59,604 nucleotides of DNA, taken from contig CAYTMV010000007.1 in the NCBI GenBank assembly GCA_964439015.1, positions 1 to 59,604 of the forward strand, read 5' to 3'. Shown here piece by piece: positions 37,663 through 44,615 of this stretch. The notes below the pieces were generated by a model that was given only the letters and a program-made list of their open reading frames with translations, searched no databases and was not told where the DNA came from. The translations under genes and the position numbers were made by a program. Origin of the DNA: Gemmobacter sp964439015. GTDB taxonomy: Bacteria > Pseudomonadota > Alphaproteobacteria > Rhodobacterales > Rhodobacteraceae. Positions within the stretch are counted from its first letter, which is position 1. The number at the start of each line of letters is the position of its first letter.

Positions 37663-37696
37663 GGTGTTCCACCGGCTTCGCGCCCGGTGGAACACC
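37663..37696 (-). terminator. Hairpin downstream of trxB
   Basis: GGTGTTCCACCGG (37663-37675) and CCGGTGGAACACC (37684-37696), a perfect 13-base stem with an 8-base loop, only 7 bases after the trxB stop. It has no U-tract on either strand, so it may be a Rho-dependent or stabilising structure. Confidence 0.6.
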
Positions 37697-37703
37697 GTTC
37701 CGA

Positions 37704-38645
37704 TCAATCCTGGCCTGCCAGCCAGCGTTCGGCATCGAGGGCCGCCATGCAACCCATGCCGGCCGAGGTGACGGCCTGCCGATAGACATGATCGGTCAGA
37801 TCGCCCGCAGCGAAAACACCGGGGATCGAGGTGCGGGTGCTGCCCGGCTCGACCTTCACATAACCGCCCGAATGCAGCTCAAGCTGGTCCTTCACCAGTT
37901 CAGAGGCGGGCGCATGGCCGATGGCCACGAAGAAGCCATCGCAGGGGATCACGCTTTCAACCCCGGTCTGCACGTTCTTGACGCGCACGCCGGTGACGCC
38001 CAGCGGCCCCTCGGTCCCGAGGATCTCCTCGACCGTGCTGTGCCAGACCACCTGGATCTTGGGGTTCTTGAACAGCCGGTCCTGCAGGATCTTCTCGGCG
38101 CGGAAGCTGTCGCGGCGGTGGATCACCGTGACCTTGGAGGCAAAATTGGTCAGAAACAGCGCCTCTTCCACGGCGGTATTGCCGCCACCGATCACCACGA
38201 CCTCCTTGCCACGATAGAAGAAGCCGTCGCAGGTGGCACAGGCCGAGACGCCGAAGCCCTTGAACTTTTCTTCCGATGGCAGGCCCAGCCAGCGCGCCTG
38301 CGCCCCGGTGGCGAGGATCAGCGCATCGGCCTTGTAGGTCGTACCGCTGTCACCCACCGCAGTAAACGGACGGGCAGACAGATCGACCGAAGTGATTGTG
38401 TCGCCGATGATCTCGGTGCCCATGGCGCGGGCATGCTCTTCCATCTGCACCATCAGATCGGGGCCTTGCACCTCGGTGTGGCCCGGCCAGTTTTCGACCT
38501 CGGTGGTGATGGTCAGCTGGCCGCCGGGTTGCATCCCCTGCACCAGCACCGGCGACAGCATCGCGCGCGCGGCATAGACCGCCGCGGTATAGCCCGCAGG
38601 GCCCGAGCCGATGATGAGAACCTTGGTGGCCTTCGTCTCGCCCAT
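37704..38645 (-). CDS. trxB: Thioredoxin-disulfide reductase
   Basis: FAD/NADPH enzyme that reduces thioredoxin, 313 residues. FAD-binding VLIIGSGPAGYTAAVYAA (residues 9-26), redox-active CATC at 136-139 in SACATCDGFF, NADPH-binding VVIGGGNTAVEEA, and the C-terminal GVFAAGDLTD. The ATG at 38645 gives MGETKATKV. Divergent from the Lrp gene; the same trxB-lrp neighbourhood exists in enteric bacteria. Confidence 0.96.
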   Translation of the reverse strand: MGETKATKVLIIGSGPAGYTAAVYAARAMLSPVLVQGMQPGGQLTITTEVENWPGHTEVQGPDLMVQMEEHARAMGTEIIGDTITSVDLSARPFTAVGDSGTTYKADALILATGAQARWLGLPSEEKFKGFGVSACATCDGFFYRGKEVVVIGGGNTAVEEALFLTNFASKVTVIHRRDSFRAEKILQDRLFKNPKIQVVWHSTVEEILGTEGPLGVTGVRVKNVQTGVESVIPCDGFFVAIGHAPASELVKDQLELHSGGYVKVEPGSTRTSIPGVFAAGDLTDHVYRQAVTSAGMGCMAALDAERWLAGQD

Positions 38646-38826
38646 GGTTATTTCCTTTCGCTTTCGCCCCGATATAGGCGAGGGGCGCGTCAAGGCAAAG
38701 CCCTCGTGAGCGGGGGGCGTTTAAGGTCTTGCACGGTAGCCATGAAGGCCTGCGAAATAATGTTGCGCTTGCGGGGTGGAAAACATAATGTCCGCTCAAA
38801 TCTTTCGCCTGATAAGGAAATTCCCC

Positions 38827-39327
38827 GTGGCTGGATCCAAGCTGGACCCCATCGACCGTCAGATATTGGCTGAACTTCAGGCGGATGGCCGCATGACCAA
38901 CGTCGAGCTGGCCAAGCGGGTGGGCATTTCGGCGCCGCCCTGCCTGCGCCGGGTGCGCACCTTGGAGGAAGAGGGTTTCATCCGCGGCTATCATGCCGAT
39001 ATCGACGCGCGCGAACTGGGGTTCGAGGTTGCGGTGTTTGCCATGGTGCGGCTGCACAGCCAGGCCGAGGGCGACCTGTCGGCCTTCGAGCAACGCTGCC
39101 GGATGTGGCCGCTGGTGCGCGAGTGTCACATGCTGAACGGAGAGATCGACTTCATCCTGAAATGCGTGGCGCCTGACCTGTCCACCTTCCAGAGCTTCCT
39201 GACAGGTGATCTCTTGAAGGCGGACAATGTGGCCTCGGTCAAGACCAGTCTGGTGATCCGCTGCGCCAAGGACGAGCCGGGTCTGCCCTTTGACGTGCTG
39301 GAGGCGCGGCTGGCCCGCAACGCGTGA
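38827..39327 (+). CDS. Lrp/AsnC family transcriptional regulator
   Basis: A 166-residue leucine-responsive-type regulator. The HTH spans about residues 5-60 (LDPIDRQILAELQADGRMTNVELAKRV, then SAPPCLRRVRTLEEEG) and the ligand-binding RAM/ASNC domain follows. GTG 38827 is preferred because AAGGAA lies seven bases upstream and the protein then starts like other members (AGSKLDPIDR); ATGs at 38776 and 38788 are less likely. Divergent from trxB, so it may regulate itself and its neighbour, which is inference. Confidence 0.9.
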   Translation: MAGSKLDPIDRQILAELQADGRMTNVELAKRVGISAPPCLRRVRTLEEEGFIRGYHADIDARELGFEVAVFAMVRLHSQAEGDLSAFEQRCRMWPLVRECHMLNGEIDFILKCVAPDLSTFQSFLTGDLLKADNVASVKTSLVIRCAKDEPGLPFDVLEARLARNA

Positions 39328-39376
39328 CGCCCGACGCGACGGCTTTCTCAAGAAGCCAAACGAATTGAAACAAGGC

Positions 39377-39428
39377 AGGCGGCCCCTGAATGATACGCCA
39401 GAGGAGCGCATCGGGGCCGCCTTTCCCT
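39377..39428 (+). terminator. Long-loop hairpin after lrp
   Basis: AGGCGGCCCC (39377-39386) pairs with GGGGCCGCCT (39413-39422) around a 26-base loop that could fold further, followed by TTCCCTT. It lies 49 bases after the lrp stop. Probably the lrp terminator. Confidence 0.55.
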
Positions 39429-39711
39429 TGTGCTGCCTGCAGGCCCGAACCAAGGCCAGCGGCACGCGCCACTGCCCTATCGGGAGACGTGATCCCATCG
39501 GGAGGCGTGGCGAGAATGTGTCGCAGAAGGACGTCTGCTGAAGGAAAGATGGCCCTGTCGGGGCGATAGGTCAAACTTGATCCATTTTTGGCAAGCCATC
39601 GGAAACGCTGCTGCATCCTTCTGGGCGAATGTTGCCGGAAAGGTGGATAACGCGACGGGGTGCCCGGATGTGGGGTGCCGATTTTGGCCGGAATCTCCGA
39701 ATCATCGAACT
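39429..39711. other. Gene-free interval between lrp and the small-protein gene
   Basis: Apart from a 13-base near-perfect direct repeat (listed separately) I see no coding frame with a ribosome site and family-like composition here, and no tRNA or other RNA fold that I can defend. Short open frames exist on both strands but look like chance openings in GC-rich DNA. Confidence 0.5.
39479..39509 (+). repeat. Two-copy 13-base direct repeat
   Basis: ATCGGGAGACGTG (39479-39491) and ATCGGGAGGCGTG (39497-39509), 12 of 13 identical, with an 18-base period. No gene or promoter is evident next to it; an operator or chance duplication are both possible. Confidence 0.45.
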
Positions 39712-39740
39712 AAAAAAGGCCGCGCCTTTGGGGCGCGGCC
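39712..39740 (-). terminator. Rho-independent terminator of the 58-residue small-protein gene
   Basis: On the minus strand GGCCGCGCC, a 5-base loop and GGCGCGGCC (39718-39740 on the plus strand) are followed by TTTTTT. It lies 24 bases after the stop of the small gene, which supports that gene being real. Confidence 0.9.
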
Positions 39741-39764
39741 GTATCATCTCACCAGAAACCGGGT

Positions 39765-39941
39765 TCAACGAGCGGCTTGCGCCCGAAACACTTGCTGATC
39801 GGGTTTTCCGATCAATGCCGCCTGATCGTTTTCTTCGATCAGCGTCGCCGGGCGGCGGCGTTGGCCGCGTGTCCATGGCATCACAACATTCTGCTCCGAT
39901 GCGGAGATCACGGATTTCAGCCAGCGACGTTCGGTCTTCAT
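39765..39941 (-). CDS. Small basic protein, 58 residues, function unknown
   Basis: ATG at 39941 with AAGGAG eight bases upstream and a strong terminator after the stop: an isolated, well-framed small gene. The sequence is MKTERRWLKSVISASEQNVV then MPWTRGQRRRPATLI and a mixed tail ending FRAQAAR. The N-terminal part, with MPWTRG and a run of arginines, resembles from memory short uncharacterised proteins in many Rhodobacteraceae, where the C-terminal part varies. No membrane segment or signal. Likely soluble and nucleic-acid or ribosome associated, given the charge, but that is a guess. Confidence 0.7.
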   Translation of the reverse strand: MKTERRWLKSVISASEQNVVMPWTRGQRRRPATLIEENDQAALIGKPDQQVFRAQAAR

Positions 39942-40210
39942 GGTTGGCTCCTTGCCTTCTGCACTGCCCTTGGCCGTTCTGGCCTTGTGCAGACTATCCC
40001 CCACCTTTGCGGCGCGGGTTTGGCAGGAAATATGGCAACCGATAATTTCCGCATGGTTAATCCCGCCAAGGATCTGCGGCGGTAAGATGCGGAGAATTTA
40101 CCTCAAACTCAGCAGGATTTGCGCGAAGCCGGAAACAATCAACCGACGATCCCGCGCCGCGCCAGCGCGATTGCGGCAAATCCGCGGCGCATCATGCCGC
40201 AATCGCCCCG

Positions 40211-40981
40211 TCAAAGCCGGATCGCCGAGAGCAGCCGCCCATAATCGGCCTCGCCCCGGTGGGTGGTGCGGCGGTAGGAAAAGAATCGCTCTTCGTCGCG
40301 ATAGGTGCAGTGGCGCGTCCATTCGGCCTGACCCACACCCGCCGCGCGCAGCCGCCACAGGGCATAGCCCGGCAGGTCGAACATCGCCCGGCCCGGATTG
40401 GCCGATCCGGCAAAGAACCGGGCGGTGTCGCGGTCATCGTCGATGAAGGCCTCGATGAACTCTTGTCCGACCTCATAGGCGGCCTGACTGATCGTCGGGC
40501 CGATCACCGCCACCGTGTCTTCGCGGCGGGCGCCCAACCGTTCCATCGCCTCAAGCGTCGCTTCCAGCACGCCGTCGCGGGTGCCGCGCCATCCGGCATG
40601 GGCCGCGCCGATCACGCCCGCTTTCGCGTCCGCGAACAGCACCGGCTGACAATCGGCCGTCAGGATCGTCAGCACCAGCCCCTCGGTTGCCGTCACCAGC
40701 GCGTCGGCCTGCGGGCGCGGATCGGGCAAGGGGCCGCTGACGGTGACCACGTCTGGCGAATGCACCTGATGCACGCCAATCAGATCGGTCAGGTCAGCAT
40801 CCATCGCGGCGGCCACTCGGGCGCGGTTGGTCGCCACGGCCTCGGCCGCATCGGACGAGCCGACCCCGCAATTCAGCCCCGCATAGATCCCTGTGGATGC
40901 CCCGCCCTTGCGGGTGAAAAATCCGTGGCGGAACGGGATCGCGTCATGTGTCAGAATTTCGAGATTGGCGGTCTGGGTCAT
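40211..40981 (-). CDS. pgeF: Peptidoglycan editing factor PgeF (purine nucleoside phosphorylase/laccase-domain family)
   Basis: A 256-residue Cu-oxidase_4 (DUF152) protein. Zinc ligands are visible in VHQVHS, TADCQPVLF and AAHAGWRGT. In E. coli YfiH/PgeF prevents L-Ser being retained in place of L-Ala in peptidoglycan precursors; family members also show purine nucleoside activity. The ATG overlaps the stop of the methyltransferase gene (ATGA), making it the third gene of lgt-midA-pgeF. Confidence 0.92.
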   Translation of the reverse strand: MTQTANLEILTHDAIPFRHGFFTRKGGASTGIYAGLNCGVGSSDAAEAVATNRARVAAAMDADLTDLIGVHQVHSPDVVTVSGPLPDPRPQADALVTATEGLVLTILTADCQPVLFADAKAGVIGAAHAGWRGTRDGVLEATLEAMERLGARREDTVAVIGPTISQAAYEVGQEFIEAFIDDDRDTARFFAGSANPGRAMFDLPGYALWRLRAAGVGQAEWTRHCTYRDEERFFSYRRTTHRGEADYGRLLSAIRL

Positions 40982-42048
40982 GGGTCAAGTCCGGCGAGGG
41001 GGGGGCTGTCGGCGGGGTAGAGGCCCAGCACCTTGAACAGCGTTCCCATTTCATCGGCCGCGGTCAAGCGGCGAAAGGCGGCCATATGGGTGTCGCGCGC
41101 AGCGCCCTGCATCCGGGCTGCCAGCGCCTCGGCGCGTTGGCCCATCCCCAGTCGCAGCAGCCAGGCGCCCTGTGGGGTCAAGCCCGACACGGCGGCGCCC
41201 GCGGTCGCGGCGGCCGCTGCCAGTGGTGCGAAATCCACATGTGCGGTAAGGTCGGCGCGGCCGGGCGCGGCCATCGGATCCACCGGCGCATGGGATTGCA
41301 GGGCCTGAAAGGTATCGCCCAACGAGGTCCACCCGCCATAGTCGATCAGCAGCGCCGCGCCGCCATGGCGGGCGATGCGCGCCGCGATGGACGCCGTGAC
41401 CGAGGCCGCGGCGGGACAGATCTCGACCACGTCGCCGGGGTGGGTGTCCGCCAGCCGCGGTGCCAGCACCGCCAAGGGGGATGGAGGGGCCAGCGCCAGC
41501 GCGAGCCGGTCGTCCTGAACCGTCACCATGGTTTCCTGCCAGCCTGCAGCATGGCGGGTGAACTGATGGATCGGCAAGGCGTCGAAAAACTCGTTGGCGA
41601 TCAGAAACAACGGAGCTTCGGGCAAATCATCGACACGGTCCAGCCAGACCGGCGCGTGATCCGGCAATGCCGCCGCCTGTGCCGCGCGCAGGCGGGGCGA
41701 GGCCTCGACCAGATGCAGGCGAAGGGCCGCGTGAAAGCCCGGAACGCCGCGGGTGGCGCGCAGCACATCCGCCATCAGCGTGCCGCGGCCCGGCCCCAAC
41801 TCGGCCAGCGTGAAGGGTGCCGGCGCGCCCTGGTCCAGCCAGGCCTGCGCCAGACACAGGCCCGCCATCTCGCCGAACATCTGACTGATTTCGGGGGCGG
41901 TGATGAAATCGCCGCCCGCGCCAAAAGGCTCGGCCCTCGTATAATAGCCGTGATCGGGATGCAGCAGGCATTCGGCCATGTAATCCGCCAGCCGGATCGG
42001 CCCTTGCTGGCGGATGCGGCGCACAAGAATGTCAGCCAGTGGCGTCAT
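40978..42048 (-). CDS. Class I SAM-dependent methyltransferase, MidA/NDUFAF7 family (DUF185)
   Basis: A 356-residue methyltransferase related to mitochondrial NDUFAF7, which symmetrically dimethylates an arginine of a complex I subunit. N-terminal PIRLADYMAECLLHPDHGYYT, FGAGGDFITAPEISQMFGE and the SAM site LAELGPGRGTLMADVLR are diagnostic. A complex-I role here is inference from family. Start and stop overlap the neighbours by four bases each, so translation is coupled through lgt, this gene and pgeF. Confidence 0.92.
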   Translation of the reverse strand: MTPLADILVRRIRQQGPIRLADYMAECLLHPDHGYYTRAEPFGAGGDFITAPEISQMFGEMAGLCLAQAWLDQGAPAPFTLAELGPGRGTLMADVLRATRGVPGFHAALRLHLVEASPRLRAAQAAALPDHAPVWLDRVDDLPEAPLFLIANEFFDALPIHQFTRHAAGWQETMVTVQDDRLALALAPPSPLAVLAPRLADTHPGDVVEICPAAASVTASIAARIARHGGAALLIDYGGWTSLGDTFQALQSHAPVDPMAAPGRADLTAHVDFAPLAAAAATAGAAVSGLTPQGAWLLRLGMGQRAEALAARMQGAARDTHMAAFRRLTAADEMGTLFKVLGLYPADSPPLAGLDP

Positions 42049-42929
42049 GCTTGCCGCGCCCGCGCCCGTGCCACCAGCCAAAGCCCCAGCACTATCATCG
42101 GCAGGCTGAGGATCTGGCCCATCGTCACACCCCAACCGCCAAAGTGGATGGCAAGGCCCAGCGGATTGGTATCGGTGACGAATTGCGCGTCAGGCTGGCG
42201 GAAGAACTCGACCACGAAACGCGACAGCCCATATCCGGCCAGAAACAGCCCCGCAACCAGCCCCGGCCGCCGCAGCCCGCCAAGGCCGAAGGCCACCACC
42301 AGCAGGATCAGGCCCAGCACCAGCCCCTCAAGCCCCGCTTCGTAAAGCTGGCTGGGATGGCGGATGCAGGGCAGGGTGGCGGTGGCGCAGGACTGCGCGG
42401 CCTCGCCCGGAAAGGCCACGCCCCAAGGCATGGCGGTGGGACGACCCCACAGCTCGGCATTGATGAAATTGGCAATCCGGCCCAGAAGCAGGCCGGGCGG
42501 TGTGGCCAGCGCCAGCGCATCAGCCAGCGGCAGGCGGGCGATGCCATCCCGCGCGGCAAAGATCCAGGCCGCCGCGACAACCCCCAGAAATCCGCCATGA
42601 AACGACATGCCGCCCTGCCAGACCTTCAGGATCTCTGCGGGATTTTGCAGGTAATACCCCGGTTGGTAAAAGGCCACGAAGCCCAGCCGCCCACCGATCA
42701 CCACCCCCAGGATCAGCCATGTTGTCAGCCGATCAAACTGATCCTCGGTCATCGGCGGGGCGGTGTCCGCCCAAAGCGCGGGGCGGCGAAGCGCGCGCAG
42801 GATCAGCGCCCAGCCGATCAGGATGCCCAGGATATAGGCCAGGGCATACCAGCGCAGCGGCAAGGTAATGCCGAACAACTCGACCGAGAAGATCTCGGGC
42901 GAAAGGGCAGGAAAGGGGATATAGCTCAT
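42045..42929 (-). CDS. lgt: Prolipoprotein diacylglyceryl transferase
   Basis: Inner-membrane enzyme that adds diacylglycerol to the lipobox cysteine of prolipoproteins; 294 residues, about seven helices. Conserved motifs include GGRLGFV, WQGGMSFHGGFLG with the essential His, and RIANFINAELWGRPTAMPWGV. The ATG at 42929 yields MSYIPFPALSPEIF. It heads the coupled lgt-midA-pgeF operon. Confidence 0.95.
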   Translation of the reverse strand: MSYIPFPALSPEIFSVELFGITLPLRWYALAYILGILIGWALILRALRRPALWADTAPPMTEDQFDRLTTWLILGVVIGGRLGFVAFYQPGYYLQNPAEILKVWQGGMSFHGGFLGVVAAAWIFAARDGIARLPLADALALATPPGLLLGRIANFINAELWGRPTAMPWGVAFPGEAAQSCATATLPCIRHPSQLYEAGLEGLVLGLILLVVAFGLGGLRRPGLVAGLFLAGYGLSRFVVEFFRQPDAQFVTDTNPLGLAIHFGGWGVTMGQILSLPMIVLGLWLVARARARQA

Positions 42930-43027
42930 CTGGGCACCCGTTGTCGCAGGTGTTGTCCGGTGCGGGGCGGCCATTGTCAACCGCCCGCGCCGGGGCCATA
43001 TAGTCGGCAGGCCAGAAGGGGATTGCC

Positions 43028-43303
43028 ATGACCACGCCCAGCAAAATTCTCGACGACATGTCCAAGTTGATGACCTCGGCCATGGGTGTGGCCCAGGGGG
43101 CGAAGACGGAGGCCGAGACGGCGATGAAGGGTTTCATCGATCGCTGGCTGGCGGACCGCGATTTCGTCACGCGCGAAGAGTTTCAGGCCGTGCAGGAAAT
43201 GGCCCGCAAGGCGCGCGAAGAAAACGCGGCGCTGCTGGCGCGGATCGAGGCGCTGGAGGCCGGAAAGTCCAAGAAGGCCAAAGACACCCTTTCCGGCGCC
43301 TGA
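43028..43303 (+). CDS. ubiK: Ubiquinone biosynthesis accessory factor UbiK family (BMFP)
   Basis: A 91-residue membrane-fusogenic-type helical protein. The C-terminal coiled coil (about residues 47-82, DFVTREEFQAVQEMARKAREE then LLARIEALEA) and the amphipathic N-terminus are typical of UbiK/YqiC, which assists the Ubi complex. GGGGATTGCC precedes the ATG. Divergent from lgt. Confidence 0.88.
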   Translation: MTTPSKILDDMSKLMTSAMGVAQGAKTEAETAMKGFIDRWLADRDFVTREEFQAVQEMARKAREENAALLARIEALEAGKSKKAKDTLSGA

Positions 43304-43338
43304 CCGCGGCCTAGATGGCAGCGCAAAAGGAGATTCCC

Positions 43339-43758
43339 ATGCCGATTGCCGCTGCCTTGACCACCGTTGCCGTCACCGGCCTCGTGTTTCTTGTCCTTGA
43401 TGTGCTGATGTTGCGGGGCGTGTTGCAGCCGCTGTTCCAGCGCCATCTTGGCGCGGCGCTCTATGACGGGTTTCGCCTTGCGCCAGCGACCGGGTTTTAC
43501 CTTTTGTATATGGCGGGGGTGTTCTGGTTTGTGACCGGACCGGCGCTGAAGTCCGGCGGGGCGGTGTTGCTGCCGGCAGCCTTTCTGGGCCTGCTGTGCT
43601 ATGGCACCTATGAGCTTACCAGCCACGCGGTGATGCGCGACTGGTCCTGGCAGATGGTCGCCGTGGATATGGCCTGGGGCACGGTGCTGACCGGTGTGTC
43701 AGCCTGGGCTGGCGTTACGGTAACGCGGGCGCTTGGCCTTGCGCCCGCCGCAGTGTAA
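43339..43758 (+). CDS. DUF2177 family membrane protein
   Basis: A 139-residue protein with four hydrophobic helices (about residues 5-27, 52-68, 76-96 and 108-130). DVLMLRGVLQPLFQRHLGA and the ATYELTSHAVMRDWSWQMVAVDMAWG-like segment (here GTYELTSHAVMRDWSW) identify DUF2177, function unknown. The ATG at 43339 follows AGGAGATT. Starts 35 bases after ubiK, probably same transcript. Confidence 0.88.
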   Translation: MPIAAALTTVAVTGLVFLVLDVLMLRGVLQPLFQRHLGAALYDGFRLAPATGFYLLYMAGVFWFVTGPALKSGGAVLLPAAFLGLLCYGTYELTSHAVMRDWSWQMVAVDMAWGTVLTGVSAWAGVTVTRALGLAPAAV

Positions 43759-43786
43759 CCCAAGGTCACACACAGCCGAGGTTGCC

Positions 43787-44110
43787 ATGATCCTTTACGG
43801 AATCCCCACCTGCGACACCTGCAAGAAGGCGATGAAGGCGCTTGAAGCCGCGGGCCACGCCGTGACCTTCCGCGACGTGCGCCGCGATCCGTTGTCCGAG
43901 GCCGAGATTGCCCGGCTGGTGGCCGAGTTTGGCGACCGGCTGATCAACAAGCAATCCACCACCTATCGCGGCTTTTCCGATTTTCTGCGTGAATCCGAGG
44001 CCGATGCCCAGATCGCCGCGCAGCCGACGGTGATGAAACGCCCGGTGATCGAGGCCGATGGCAAGCTGTATCTCGGGTGGGATGACGCCGTGCAGGCCGC
44101 CTTGCTGTAA
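43787..44110 (+). CDS. ArsC/Spx/YffB-family reductase-like protein
   Basis: A 107-residue thioredoxin-fold protein. The CxxC (Cys9, Cys12 in GIPTCDTCKKA) and the later QPTVMKRPVIEADGKLYLGW segment are typical of the YffB/ArsC-like group rather than of true arsenate reductases, which usually carry one Cys. GAGG ribosome site. Substrate unknown; glutathione-linked thiol chemistry is likely. A hairpin follows the stop. Confidence 0.9.
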   Translation: MILYGIPTCDTCKKAMKALEAAGHAVTFRDVRRDPLSEAEIARLVAEFGDRLINKQSTTYRGFSDFLRESEADAQIAAQPTVMKRPVIEADGKLYLGWDDAVQAALL

Positions 44111-44117
44111 AGCAGAA

Positions 44118-44135
44118 CGGCCCCCGAGGGGGCCG
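44118..44135 (+). terminator. Hairpin after the ArsC-like gene
   Basis: CGGCCCCC (44118-44125) and GGGGGCCG (44128-44135), only two bases apart, 7 bases after the stop. The stem must open by a pair or two to form the loop. No T-run. Confidence 0.45.
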
Positions 44136-44169
44136 CCAAAGGTCCGGCTGGGCCGGGACAGACAGACGA

Positions 44170-44188
44170 GGCGGGCCATTGGCCCGCC
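44170..44188 (-). terminator. Hairpin after the cold-shock gene
   Basis: GGCGGGCC (44170-44177) and GGCCCGCC (44181-44188) flank a 3-base loop, 6 bases after the stop of the cold-shock gene on the minus strand. Followed by TCGTCTGTC. Likely a weak terminator. Confidence 0.5.
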
Positions 44189-44194
44189 GACCCA

Positions 44195-44401
44195 TCACAG
44201 CAGTTGCAGATCCGAGGCCGAGGCGCGGCCATCGCGGCCCGACTGCAGCTCATAGCCGATCTTCTGGTTGTCGTTCAGGCCTTTCAGGCCAGCACGTTCC
44301 ACCGCCGAGATATGAACGAAAACGTCCTTGCCGCCATCATCGGGCGCAATGAAACCATAACCCTTGGTGGCGTTGAACCATTTCACGGTGCCGGTCGGCA
44401 T
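44195..44401 (-). CDS. Cold-shock domain protein (CspA family)
   Basis: A 68-residue RNA/ssDNA-binding protein. RNP1 KGYGFIA and RNP2 VFVHIS are intact in a single OB fold beginning MPTGTVKWFNATKG. AAGGAGAA lies upstream. The C-terminal tail (GRDGRASASDLQLL) matches alphaproteobacterial CspA-type proteins. The mRNA leader is up to about 150 bases, which allows temperature-responsive structure but none was modelled. Confidence 0.96.
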   Translation of the reverse strand: MPTGTVKWFNATKGYGFIAPDDGGKDVFVHISAVERAGLKGLNDNQKIGYELQSGRDGRASASDLQLL

Positions 44402-44554
44402 GCCGCTTCTCCTTTTTCAGACATCCCGGGGCGATATTGCCGCGGGCCGTGCAAGCCAGGTCTTCCGTGTGTTCCGGCTTCCCGAAAAAGGTCGGCAGGG
44501 CAGAAAGTCTGTCGTCACAAGCCTGCAGTCTGCCAGAGGCCAAGCAAAAATCAA

Positions 44555-44599
44555 CGAAAAAACTGGGGCCCGCGCGCAGGCGGGCCCCAGTTTTTTTCG
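44555..44599 (-). terminator. Strong terminator of thrS
   Basis: CGAAAAAACTGGGGCCCGC and its complement ending GTTTTTTTCG form a stem of at least 17 bases around the loop GCGCAG, 17 bases after the thrS stop. A- and T-runs on both sides make it bidirectional. Confidence 0.95.
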
Positions 44600-44615
44600 T
44601 TTGTGGCGGGTTTTC

